Source of the DNA: DASQHY01 sp035602605
GTDB lineage: Bacteria > Acidobacteriota > Terriglobia > Acidiferrales > UBA7541
DNA: 37,180 nt
NCBI GenBank assembly: GCA_035602605.1
Contig: DATNLZ010000045.1
Coordinates: forward strand, 1 to 37,180
Reading direction: 5' to 3'
The notes under the pieces were generated by a model that was not told where the DNA came from, did no database searches, and saw only the letters and a list, made by a program, of their open reading frames with translations. A program made the translations under genes and the position numbers. Every line of letters begins with the position of its first letter. The first letter of the stretch is position 1. Shown in pieces: positions 8,899 to 16,328 of the stretch.

Positions 8899-9780
8899 TC
8901 ATGAGCTCACTTTCTCGGCGGCCCGCAATTTCGCGCTCCGAGCGCGTACGTTTTGCTGAATTTCCGCCTCTGCCGGCTGGATCACTTTTTTTGTCAGCAC
9001 CTTCAGTACTCCGGCCTTTTGCCAATCAAGAAGGGTGTGTTTCACCAGCCGGTCTTCCAGTGAGTGATAGCTCAGCACCACCCAGCGTCCTCCAGAAGAA
9101 ATTGTGGCGGGGGTCCGCGAAAGAAACTGCCCGAGTTCCTCCATCTCTCGATTCACCGCAATCCGCAGCGCCAGAAACGTTTTTGTCGCGGGATGCAGTC
9201 TCTGCCTTCCCCTGTGCCTGCGGGCCCCTGCCACAACCGTTGCCAGGTGTGCGGTGTCGCGTATCGGCCGCGCACGCATGATGCTCCTGGCGATTCTGCG
9301 TGAATCATGCTCTTCAGCTTGGCGATAGAGCAGATTGGCCAGTTCTTTCTCCGGCCACTGGTTCACAATTTCGTCCGCCGTTGCTTGGTTCTCGGTGTTC
9401 ATGCGCATGTCCAGCGGTCCCGCTTCGCGGAACGAAAAGCCACGCCCGCCCGCGTCGAGCTGCATGCTCGATACGCCCAGATCGGCCAGCACGCCATCGG
9501 CTTGTGGTAAACCGAGCGTCTTTGTCACTTCATCGATCTTGGAGAACTCCGCGTGCACCAGCGTCACCCTCGCTTCGAACTCTTTCAGCCGCTCGCGCGC
9601 CAGCCGCAATGCCTGCGCGTCACGGTCCAGTCCGATGAGTCGCCCCGTCGTTAGCCGCCGCGCAATCTCCGCCGCGTGCCCCCCTGCTCCAACCGTCGCA
9701 TCGATATAGGTCCCATCGGGTTTAATCTCCAACCAGTGCAGCACTTCCTCGAGCAGTACCGGTGTATGCGGAACATTCAC
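8899..9780 (-). CDS. rsmH: 16S rRNA (cytosine1402-N4)-methyltransferase RsmH (MraW)
   Basis: SAM-dependent methyltransferase for N4 of C1402 in the 16S rRNA P-site. It is 293 residues, starting at a GTG (9778-9780). The family N-terminus NVPHTPVLLEEVL is followed by SAM motif I (DATVGAGGHAAEI, about 27-39). Also visible are the motif GLDRDAQAL, a DLGVSSMQLD stretch and, near the end, VVLSYHSLEDRLVK, all typical of RsmH. It lies 11 bp downstream of mraZ, the normal second position of a dcw operon. An ATG nearby at 9774-9776 is out of frame, so the GTG start is well supported. Confidence 0.97.
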   Translation of the reverse strand: MNVPHTPVLLEEVLHWLEIKPDGTYIDATVGAGGHAAEIARRLTTGRLIGLDRDAQALRLARERLKEFEARVTLVHAEFSKIDEVTKTLGLPQADGVLADLGVSSMQLDAGGRGFSFREAGPLDMRMNTENQATADEIVNQWPEKELANLLYRQAEEHDSRRIARSIMRARPIRDTAHLATVVAGARRHRGRQRLHPATKTFLALRIAVNREMEELGQFLSRTPATISSGGRWVVLSYHSLEDRLVKHTLLDWQKAGVLKVLTKKVIQPAEAEIQQNVRARSAKLRAAEKVSS

Positions 9781-9791
9781 ACCCTGTTTCC

Positions 9792-10229
9792 CTAAATTCC
9801 CAGGCTTTCCAGATCCTTTTCATCATCTTCGGTCAGCGGATTGTTTTTCAAATTCTCCAGGTAGCGGCCCTGGTTCCAGACTTCCAGGTGAGTTAGGTTC
9901 CCTAGCACGGCAACCTCACCTTTCATTTGCGCCGCTTCCCGCAGCACCGTTGGCAGTAGAACCCTTCCCTGTCCATCGAGTTCGATCACCTGCCCGAAAT
10001 AGTTGGTTCTCGCTAAAAACTTCTTCTTGGCCCGATTGTGCGAGGAAATTTTCGCCAGCTTCTCTTCAACTTCATTCCAGATATGCATTGGGTAGATAAT
10101 CGCCGACTCGCCTGTGGTGCTGGTGATGTAGAATTGACCGCCATGTTGCTTGAGCTCCTCCAGATAGGTCGCAGGAATCTTGAGCCTGCCCTTGTCGTCG
10201 ACCCGCGCTGGGTAGTTGCCGCGAAGCAT
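9792..10229 (-). CDS. mraZ: Transcriptional regulator MraZ
   Basis: DNA-binding regulator of the dcw operon with two SpoVT/AbrB-type half-domains. The 145-residue protein has the paired DxxGR motifs expected of the family: DDKGRLKIP at 11-19 and DGQGRVLLP at 85-93. MraZ forms ring-shaped oligomers that bind tandem GTG-core repeats upstream of its own gene, and such repeats are present here (10270-10313). It is the first gene of the leftward cluster, and the spacing to rsmH is 11 bp. Only a weak AGG-type ribosome site precedes the ATG at 10227-10229. In characterised bacteria MraZ represses or tunes this operon; the direction of control here is unknown. Confidence 0.97.
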   Translation of the reverse strand: MLRGNYPARVDDKGRLKIPATYLEELKQHGGQFYITSTTGESAIIYPMHIWNEVEEKLAKISSHNRAKKKFLARTNYFGQVIELDGQGRVLLPTVLREAAQMKGEVAVLGNLTHLEVWNQGRYLENLKNNPLTEDDEKDLESLGI

Positions 10230-10269
10230 TCTGGACCTGAAAAACCCCTACTACGTGTCGCCCGGCTCA

Positions 10270-10313
10270 CCACAATATGACACTTTCAACCACTTATCCC
10301 CACTTTGTGCCAC
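10270..10313 (-). promoter_or_regulatory. MraZ operator: five GTG-core repeats at 10-bp period
   Basis: On the plus strand CAC occurs at 10271, 10281, 10291, 10301 and 10311, exactly 10 bp apart. On the coding (minus) strand these read GTGG, GTGT or GTGG, four of the five being GTGG. Helical phasing and a G-rich core are the known properties of MraZ binding boxes. The array starts just downstream of the -10 hexamer and covers the expected transcription start and early leader, consistent with autoregulation. Confidence 0.85.
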
Positions 10314-10314
10314 G

Positions 10315-10342
10315 ATATTACCGTCACTTTTTGACTTGTCAA
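10315..10342 (-). promoter_or_regulatory. Sigma70-type promoter of the dcw operon
   Basis: On the minus strand a perfect -35 TTGACA (10337-10342) is separated by 16 bp from -10 TAATAT (10315-10320). It lies about 85 bp upstream of the mraZ start codon and abuts the MraZ repeat array. It is the strongest promoter match I could see in the window. Confidence 0.8.
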
Positions 10343-10372
10343 GCGAAATACGCGATCATTAAAAACTTTTTA

Positions 10373-10390
10373 CTGTGCAAAAGTGTACAG
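10373..10390. repeat. Imperfect palindrome between mraZ and the pqqD-like gene
   Basis: CTGTGCA and TGTACAG form 7-bp arms with one mismatch around a 4-bp centre. It resembles a dimeric repressor site in size, but the outer CTGT/ACAG spacing is 10 bp rather than the 8 bp of the E. coli LexA box. It lies about 30 bp upstream of the dcw -35 box and 175 bp upstream of the pqqD-like start. Its function is unknown and it may be chance. Confidence 0.35.
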
Positions 10391-10564
10391 CCGGTATCGA
10401 ACCCTCTTGGCGATCCGCAATCGAGCCACAAGTAATGGTGTACCTGCATCGGGCTCGCTCGACGCATAGTCCAGCGTTTACTAAACAGAGATCACTGCTT
10501 CAGTCGTGTGCTAAGGTGCGACAAGGCAGGGTCCAAGCAACGGAACTATCTGAAGGGTGTACTG

Positions 10565-10843
10565 ATGCGTCCTGTTCTCACTGCGCGTCCGCGTCTCGCT
10601 CCAGGATGCCGCCTAACTCAAGCACCCGGCCAAAAAACGATGCTGACCACGCCCGAACGCCCTCTGCCCCTTCTGGGCCCGAGCCTGCAAATCATCGAGC
10701 GCTGCGACGGTAAACACACGGTTGCCGAAATCATCGCTGCGATGCAGAAACTCTATGCCCGTGCAAAGCCCGAAAAGGTCGAGGAGGACGTTCTCGACTA
10801 CCTGGAGAGGCTAAACGAAAAGCGCGCTATCGACTTTGCATGA
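10565..10843 (+). CDS. PqqD-like protein (RiPP recognition element fold), orphan
   Basis: 92 residues from the ATG at 10565, which follows a GAAGGGTG ribosome site. The frame extends 19 codons upstream, but that part is not PqqD-like. Recognisable PqqD features are the opening RPVLTARPRLAPGC, a central LLGPSLQIIERCDGKHTVAEI and a C-terminal helical part ending LERLNEKRAIDF. In the PQQ pathway PqqD chaperones the precursor peptide PqqA to the radical-SAM enzyme PqqE, and related domains recognise leader peptides of other RiPPs. None of pqqA, B, C or E is in this window. It is transcribed divergently from mraZ and converges on the MFS gene 31 bp away. Family assignment is good; its role here (PQQ synthesis, another RiPP, or something else) is open. 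Confidence 0.78.
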   Translation: MRPVLTARPRLAPGCRLTQAPGQKTMLTTPERPLPLLGPSLQIIERCDGKHTVAEIIAAMQKLYARAKPEKVEEDVLDYLERLNEKRAIDFA

Positions 10844-10874
10844 AGTGCAAACAGAAGGTGCTCTTCGACCAGGC

Positions 10875-12113
10875 TTATCTTCCGGTCTGGCCGATTTCTT
10901 GTTCCCGTCCGCGCTCGATTGGCAGCAACACCAGCAGTACGAAAACAGCCGCTGCAGCGACGCACAAGATTCCGCCAACGCCGACCGTAGTCGGTGCCCC
11001 AAAGCGCTTTGCGATCGCGCCGGCCAGAAGCGCCCCAACTGGGTACATGCCCATAAACATCATCGCGTAAATGGCCATCACCCGTCCGCGGAGCGCATCG
11101 GGCACCCGATGCTGAATGACTGTGTTGGACGCCGCCATTTGCACTGTCACGCTAAAGCCGGCAATCAGTAGAAGGACACAGGACAGCCAGAAGATGCGCG
11201 ATTGAGAAAATGCCGCCAGTGAAACGCCACAGATAGCGGCGGCTACTGCAATCCAGCGCGCGAGTCCGGTGTAAACCTGCCGGCCCGCAAAGTACAAAGC
11301 CCCCGTTAGAGCGCCGATGCCGGAAGCGCTCAGCAATATTCCGAAACCGCGAGAACCGCCTTGCAAAATAGTATTTGCAAATATTGGCAGCAGGACCGTG
11401 TAAGGGAGAGCCACCAAGCTGACCAGGCCTATCAGCAATAACACGGAGCGGACCGGTGGATCGCCCACAGCATAGTTAAAGCCTTCGAGCAAATTCTTCA
11501 AGGACGCGTCTTGTTGCTTGGCACTCGCATGAGGCGGGATGCGCATGGCAACCAAAGCTGCGATCACGGCTAGAAAACTCATCCCATTGAGGAAGAAGCA
11601 CCAGCCTTCGCCGATAGCCGCAATTGCGAACCCGGCAATCGCCGGCCCAACGACGCGACCACCGTGAAATATCGACGAATTTAGAGCAATCGCATTCATC
11701 AAATCGTCCTTGGCAACCATATCGTTCAGGAAAGCTTGACGAATGGGAATATCGAAAGCATTTACCACTCCAACTAGGAACGCAATGAGAATCAAATGCC
11801 ATACTTGGACCAATCCTGACAACGTCAGTCCGGCGAGCACAAAGGCAAGCACCATGGCTGAGGCTTGCGTCCAGATAAGCGTCGTGTGCCGGTTACGCGT
11901 ATCGGCAACAACCCCACCCAGCGGCGCAAGAAAAAAAATGGGAATCTGGTTGGCAAATCCGAACAAACCGAGCACAACTGGGGAGCCCTTCAATCGGTAT
12001 ACCAGCCACAACTGCGCCGCCGATTGCATCCAGGTGCCAATCAGCGAAGCGAGTTGCCCGAAGAAAAAGAGCCGGAAATTTCGATGCTGGAGCGCACGCC
12101 AGCGGGTTGACAA
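10875..12113 (-). CDS. Major facilitator superfamily transporter, EntS/MFS_3-like
   Basis: 412-residue polytopic protein with about 10-12 hydrophobic segments. The N-terminus (LQHRNFRLFFFGQLASLIG, about 8-26), the loop GGVVADTRNRH and the stretch NAFDIPIRQAFLNDMV are typical of the EntS-like MFS exporter branch, whose known members export siderophores or drugs. The substrate cannot be read from sequence. It lies 51 bp downstream of the ZIP transporter in the same direction, so metal or siderophore-related export is conceivable, but that is only inference from the neighbour. The C-terminus is basic and polar (IERGREQEIGQTGR). Confidence 0.87.
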   Translation of the reverse strand: MSTRWRALQHRNFRLFFFGQLASLIGTWMQSAAQLWLVYRLKGSPVVLGLFGFANQIPIFFLAPLGGVVADTRNRHTTLIWTQASAMVLAFVLAGLTLSGLVQVWHLILIAFLVGVVNAFDIPIRQAFLNDMVAKDDLMNAIALNSSIFHGGRVVGPAIAGFAIAAIGEGWCFFLNGMSFLAVIAALVAMRIPPHASAKQQDASLKNLLEGFNYAVGDPPVRSVLLLIGLVSLVALPYTVLLPIFANTILQGGSRGFGILLSASGIGALTGALYFAGRQVYTGLARWIAVAAAICGVSLAAFSQSRIFWLSCVLLLIAGFSVTVQMAASNTVIQHRVPDALRGRVMAIYAMMFMGMYPVGALLAGAIAKRFGAPTTVGVGGILCVAAAAVFVLLVLLPIERGREQEIGQTGR

Positions 12114-12164
12114 TCGAATTCTCTCCAGGCGAACTGGGCGAAATCTATGCCTCGGTCGATTTGC

Positions 12165-12908
12165 TCAAACACGAAAGCAGTGATGCAGGCCCAGCAAGAT
12201 TGCGACACCTACAAAAACAACCAACGCCATTCCGGTGCTCGGCTCGCGATTGACTTCCGGAATCAAGTCTGACGCAGCAACGTAAATCGTAACCCCGGCG
12301 GAAAGCGGCAACGCATAGCCCAATTGACCGCGGAGAACATTCGTTAGGAGCACACCCGCCAGGGTTGCCGTGCCGAGCGCCACTGAAGCGAGCAGCGCAA
12401 CGCGCCTGCTTTGTCCGCTCGCAAGCATCAGCGACGCCACTGTGAATCCTTCGGGGAGCTTATGGAGAATAATCGCGACGAAGATGACTCCGCCGAGCCA
12501 GCTAGAAACCAGAAAACCCGCGGCGATAGCCACGCCGTCAAAAAATGTGTGAATCGTCAAACCAAGCAACGCAGTGAAACCCGCGTGACCGTGGCTTAAC
12601 GCATCATGGTGGGTCTCTTCGCCGAAATGAAAATGGGGGGCAAATGTGTGCTCGAACAAATGAACGAGGAAATATCCAGCCAGGACAAAAAGAAATGCTG
12701 GCTCACCTGTAAGGCGCAACGATTCGGGCAGTATCTCGACAAAAGCGGTGGCCAGCATGAATCCGGCGCCCAGCGCGAGAAAATATTTCAAGTACACCTT
12801 CGACCAGTTTCCACGAACCAAAATATAACCGCCGAGGACATTTGCTGCGGCGGCTGTCAGTCCGAGTGCTACTGCAACGAAAGTTCGCGTGTTGATGGAG
12901 TCGTTCAT
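12165..12908 (-). CDS. ZIP family divalent metal transporter
   Basis: 247-residue membrane protein with about eight hydrophobic segments. The two ZIP metal-site helices are visible: HTFFDG at 120-125 and HKLPEG at 149-154, giving His120, Asp124, His149 and Glu153 as candidate ligands. A histidine-rich cytoplasmic loop (residues 83-108, with His83, 87, 92, 94, 100, 101, 106 and 108) matches the variable metal-sensing loop of the family. ZIP proteins import Zn, Fe or Mn into the cytoplasm; which metal is not evident. It starts 9 bp after the ychF stop, so the two are probably cotranscribed. Confidence 0.92.
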   Translation of the reverse strand: MNDSINTRTFVAVALGLTAAAANVLGGYILVRGNWSKVYLKYFLALGAGFMLATAFVEILPESLRLTGEPAFLFVLAGYFLVHLFEHTFAPHFHFGEETHHDALSHGHAGFTALLGLTIHTFFDGVAIAAGFLVSSWLGGVIFVAIILHKLPEGFTVASLMLASGQSRRVALLASVALGTATLAGVLLTNVLRGQLGYALPLSAGVTIYVAASDLIPEVNREPSTGMALVVFVGVAILLGLHHCFRV

Positions 12909-12917
12909 CGCAAATTC

Positions 12918-13994
12918 TTAGCCGCTATGACGGAACAAGATCACATCGCCTTCTTGCACAACGTAATCCTTTCCTTCCAGGCGGACGGCCGCTCGTTCAC
13001 GGGCTGCCGCTAGGCTTCCGGCACTTAGCAGATCGTCCCAGCGCACAACCTCGGCCCTTATAAAACCTTTTTCGATGTCGGAATGAATCTCGCCAGCCGC
13101 CTGCACCGCTGTTGTGCCTTCGCGAATCGTCCAAGCGCGAACTTCAGGTTCGCCCGCAGTAAAAAACGAAGTCAGGCCAAGCAGTTTGTACGTCGCGTGA
13201 ATCAAGCGGTCGAGCCCTGATTCTTTGAATCCATAAGAAGAAATAAGCTCGGCCGCCTCTTTCTCATCCAAGTCGACCAGCTCCGCTTCCAGCCGCCCGC
13301 AAATCGGGACGACTGCGGTACCCGGCTTTGTCGCCAGCGATTGCAATTTGTGCCGCGTAATCGCAGTCTCAATGTCCGCGGCTTCATTGTCTCCAAGGTT
13401 TAGAACGTACAGCATCGGCCGCAGCGTGAGGAACATGAAACCGGTCATTACCTTTTTCTCTTCCGGTTTGAATTCGAGTTCGCGCAGCGGAGTTTCCGCT
13501 TCGATTGCGATGCGGCACCGATGGAGCAGAGCAAGTTCCATTTCAGACGACGGATCTTTCTTCTTTTTGAGATCTTTCTCGACGCGCTCGATGCGTCGGG
13601 AAATCTGGTCGAGATCTGCAAGCATCAGCTCGAGATCAAGGTTGATGACATCCCGCAAAGGGTCAACGCTCCCGCTGGCATGCGGCACGGCGGGATTTTC
13701 AAAAATCCGCACGACGTGAGCCAGCGCATCCACTTCCCGCAACGGGGCAAGTACCGTAGCGTCACGCGCGCGGTCCTTCTGCATCCCGCTGACGTCCACG
13801 TATTGCACGGTTGCATACGTTAGTTTTTTCGGGTGATAAAGCTCGGCAAGCTGGTCGAGCCGCGGCTCGCGGACTTTTGCGACACCAACATGAGTAGCCG
13901 TTTGCGACGTTTTGGTTTCAACGTTGGCCTTGGTCAGAATCTTGAGCAATGTGGTCTTGCCAACTTGCGGTAGACCGATAATTCCCGTCTGCAT
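12918..13994 (-). CDS. ychF: YchF/OLA1-family P-loop NTPase, divergent
   Basis: 358 residues, near the usual 363. The N-terminal G1 loop is GLPQVGKTT (7-15) and G3 is DVSGM, where YchF normally has DIAGL. A long coiled-coil insert (about 130-180, with KDLKKKKD) follows, and the G4 position reads LNLGD instead of the ATP-specifying NxxE. The C-terminal TGS domain is well preserved: EVRAWTIREGTTAVQAAGEI, GFIRAEVVRWDDL and LEGKDYVVQEGDV. YchF proteins bind ribosomes and hydrolyse ATP in translation and stress control. Because G3 and G4 depart from canonical YchF, nucleotide specificity may differ. It may be the only copy or a diverged paralogue; other regions of the genome are not visible. Confidence 0.9.
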   Translation of the reverse strand: MQTGIIGLPQVGKTTLLKILTKANVETKTSQTATHVGVAKVREPRLDQLAELYHPKKLTYATVQYVDVSGMQKDRARDATVLAPLREVDALAHVVRIFENPAVPHASGSVDPLRDVINLDLELMLADLDQISRRIERVEKDLKKKKDPSSEMELALLHRCRIAIEAETPLRELEFKPEEKKVMTGFMFLTLRPMLYVLNLGDNEAADIETAITRHKLQSLATKPGTAVVPICGRLEAELVDLDEKEAAELISSYGFKESGLDRLIHATYKLLGLTSFFTAGEPEVRAWTIREGTTAVQAAGEIHSDIEKGFIRAEVVRWDDLLSAGSLAAARERAAVRLEGKDYVVQEGDVILFRHSG

Positions 13995-14094
13995 AATCTG
14001 GCCATACTAACACACGCACGCCATGAGCCTTGCGCGAGCATCGCTTGAGTTCTTCGCCATTTAGCAGCAGCGCGTACTGCAGTTGCGGATCTAT

Positions 14095-14565
14095 TTAGAG
14101 AGTGTTTTCGCGAACAAGCCACACGAGAGTGGCAATACCGGCGGCGAGCACGCTGATTTCGATGATTACTGAACGCCGATGCAGGCTCTGGAACTCTGTG
14201 CGCAACGGGCTCTCAAGTGGTGTGGCGTCAATTGAGCCCATAGTGTTGCGCAACATGGCCATCTTGCTGCTTACACCTAGTTGCGAGGCAAGCGTGAGCA
14301 GTATCATTACAATTACTGTTAGGGCTACCGGTGTTGCCAGCGCACCGAGCGATTTGAAACGAATTATGCGAGCTCCCAGAAACAGAAATCCCGCAGCTAT
14401 GCCCATCCAGTGCATCCGAGCCAGCACCAGCCCCACCATCGCTCCGGCTTGGTCACGGCTAGCAGCAGAAAATGCAGCGGGCGCCACGATAAAGCTCAAA
14501 AAAACGATGCTTCCAAGCCAGACGCTCAGGGAGAGAAACTCGAGTGTTCGAAGGAAAGTTGGCAT
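14095..14565 (-). CDS. DUF4149-type integral membrane protein
   Basis: 156 residues with four predicted TM helices (about 8-32, 43-66, 77-95 and 133-151). The N-terminal signature SVWLGSIVFLSFIVAPAAF resembles the DUF4149/TMEM205-like family, whose molecular function is not established. A polar stretch (about 98-130) separates the third and fourth helices. It lies between tRNA-Val and ychF on the minus strand, with 100 bp to ychF, so joint transcription with ychF is possible but not shown. Confidence 0.8.
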   Translation of the reverse strand: MPTFLRTLEFLSLSVWLGSIVFLSFIVAPAAFSAASRDQAGAMVGLVLARMHWMGIAAGFLFLGARIIRFKSLGALATPVALTVIVMILLTLASQLGVSSKMAMLRNTMGSIDATPLESPLRTEFQSLHRRSVIIEISVLAAGIATLVWLVRENTL

Positions 14566-14619
14566 TTGAGATTTAACAACAAGGGTATCGCGCGCAGCCG
14601 ACGTGCATGAACAGAAAAA

Positions 14620-14696
14620 TGGTGGGCGATAAAGGACTTGAACCTTTGACCTCTCCCGTGTGAGGGGAGCGCTCTAACCAGCTGAGCTAATCGCCC
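14620..14696 (-). tRNA. tRNA-Val (anticodon CAC)
   Basis: The minus-strand reading gives a complete cloverleaf. The acceptor GGGCGAT pairs with ATCGCCC over seven bases, and the D-arm is GCTC/GAGC. The anticodon stem CTCCC/GGGAG encloses loop CTCACAC, giving anticodon CAC, which decodes GUG valine. A T-arm with TTCAAGT follows. The discriminator base A is followed by a genome-encoded CCA (14620-14622). It decodes one valine codon only, so other Val isoacceptors must be elsewhere. The 241 bp between this tRNA and mutY holds two short hairpins but no gene I can support. Confidence 0.96.
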
Positions 14697-14937
14697 ACGG
14701 TTTTGAATTCTGGCAGAAGCGCAGTAGTTTTTCAACCGAGGGGGCGACATTGGGACCGGCCGGCTAGGGCAAGCCTGCTCGCTCCGGCGAGCCATATACC
14801 CCGCGCGCAACCTTGGAGGGTGCGAAGGAAAGGGAAAAAGTGCCGAGGGACTCCTCGGGACGCGACCTACGCTTCGCGCATGAAAGGCAAGAGCGTCGAT
14901 TGGATTGCGCGCGGTGGTATGACAGAATCAGCGAACT

Positions 14938-16266
14938 GTGAAATTCTCCCCAGCTCAGCTGGCGCAGTTTCGACACGGGCTACTGGTCTGGTTTGATAAG
15001 CGCAAAAGAGATCTGCCGTGGCGTCGCCTGCGAAATGCTTACGCCACTTGGATCTCGGAAATCATGCTGCAGCAAACGCGTGTTGCGGTAGCTGTGCCGT
15101 ATTTCGAGCGATTCATCGGGCGGTTTCCGACAGTGCAGGAACTCGCGAATGCTCCGGCTGAGGAGGTGCTCCGCTTGTGGGCAGGCCTTGGCTATTACCG
15201 CCGCGCTCGAAATCTTCAGCGAGCTGCGCAAGAGATCGTTGCCCAGCACGGTGGCGAATTTCCGCGTCAGCATGCCTCGGCCTTATCACTCCCAGGTGTC
15301 GGCCCGTACACCGCGGCAGCCGTACTGAGCATCGCGTACAGTCAGCCGATGGCCGTGCTTGACGGCAATGTCGCACGCGTTCTCGCGCGGCTAGACGCAA
15401 TGCGCGGCGATTTGCGCACCCCCGGGCACTGGAGAGCGCTGCAGCAGCGCGCTGATGCGCTGGTAGCGGACCAAACGCCCGGAGCCTGGAATCAAGCAAT
15501 GATGGAGCTTGGAGCGACGGTCTGCACGCCGCGCTTGCCGAGCTGCGAGCAATGCCCGCTTGCAAAATGGTGTATGGCTCGCAAGCTCAATATCACTGAC
15601 AAAGTTCCTTTGAAGCGCACGAAGCCGGCTCCTTTGAAAATTAAAATTGCGGCTGCCGTGCTTCTTGATTTGCGGGGCCGGACCTTATTGGTGAAGAGCG
15701 GATTGGCAACGAACGGGTTGGTACGCGCTGGATCGAAAATTGCCGGTATGAATAAAGGCACGCCAGATCGTGAAATTTCGGCCCTGTTCTCGAACATGTG
15801 GCGTTTCCCTTCCGTACCCGTCCGGCGGAATGGCCGAGCGGAGCTGGCGCGGCATCTTCGCGAAGTTTTCGAACTCGATGTAAATGCGGCGCAATTTGAG
15901 CGCCTCCCCGATTCACGCCACGCAGTCACGTTCCGGCAAATTACTCTCACCTCATTTCTCTTGCGCATTGGCGATCTGCCAAGTTTGTCAGATTCGATGC
16001 GGCCGCATCTGACGCAACTGTCGGGCTTTCCCATTTCAAATGCCACCCGGAAGATTGCGCGAAGTGCACAGAGACTCATCGCCTGCGGCACTTCTTGCAA
16101 GGCTAGTGGGAAGGAGGAGTGGGAAGGAGAAATCGAAGACAAATACCTGACTTCGAAACGTCCTGAAAGCCACGAACGTGGTAGAGAGGGGCACGTGCGT
16201 TTCGCGCACAACAGCAAAATCGTGCCCCTTCGCTCGGAATGGCTGAGTCGTCGCAAAGTGCGGTAA
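14938..16266 (+). CDS. mutY: Adenine DNA glycosylase MutY
   Basis: Removes adenine mispaired with 8-oxoguanine. The GTG start at 14938 gives 442 residues. Seen in order are catalytic Glu41 in SEIMLQQTRV, the helix-hairpin-helix LPGVGPYTAAAVL (118-130) and catalytic Asp142 in VLDGNVARV. The [4Fe-4S] cysteines 196, 203, 206 and 212 have the expected C-X6-C-X2-C-X5-C spacing. A NUDIX-like 8-oxoG recognition domain follows (about 235-385, with LFSNMWRFPSVPV). After about residue 388 there is a hydrophilic tail of some 50 residues (KEEWEGEIEDKY and on) not expected in MutY. The DNA for that tail contains an inverted repeat (16188-16228). Confidence 0.96.
   Translation: MKFSPAQLAQFRHGLLVWFDKRKRDLPWRRLRNAYATWISEIMLQQTRVAVAVPYFERFIGRFPTVQELANAPAEEVLRLWAGLGYYRRARNLQRAAQEIVAQHGGEFPRQHASALSLPGVGPYTAAAVLSIAYSQPMAVLDGNVARVLARLDAMRGDLRTPGHWRALQQRADALVADQTPGAWNQAMMELGATVCTPRLPSCEQCPLAKWCMARKLNITDKVPLKRTKPAPLKIKIAAAVLLDLRGRTLLVKSGLATNGLVRAGSKIAGMNKGTPDREISALFSNMWRFPSVPVRRNGRAELARHLREVFELDVNAAQFERLPDSRHAVTFRQITLTSFLLRIGDLPSLSDSMRPHLTQLSGFPISNATRKIARSAQRLIACGTSCKASGKEEWEGEIEDKYLTSKRPESHERGREGHVRFAHNSKIVPLRSEWLSRRKVR
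16188..16228 (+). repeat. Inverted repeat in the mutY 3' end
   Basis: Perfect 8-bp arms GGGGCACG (16188-16195) and CGTGCCCC (16221-16228) enclose 25 bp that can form a smaller TGCG/CGCA stem. It lies within the coding region for the unusual MutY tail and about 100 bp before rimO. There is no following U-tract, so a classical terminator is unlikely; an mRNA processing or attenuation role is possible. Confidence 0.45.
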
Positions 16267-16328
16267 GAGGACGCGGGAAGCGCTGTGCCGTGGATGTGAT
16301 AGACTTGATGGTTTGACGATTCTGCAAA

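Noticed and set aside
10373..10390. LexA (SOS) box
   Set aside because: The halves CTGT and ACAG are present, but they are 10 bp apart instead of 8, so it is kept only as an unexplained palindrome.
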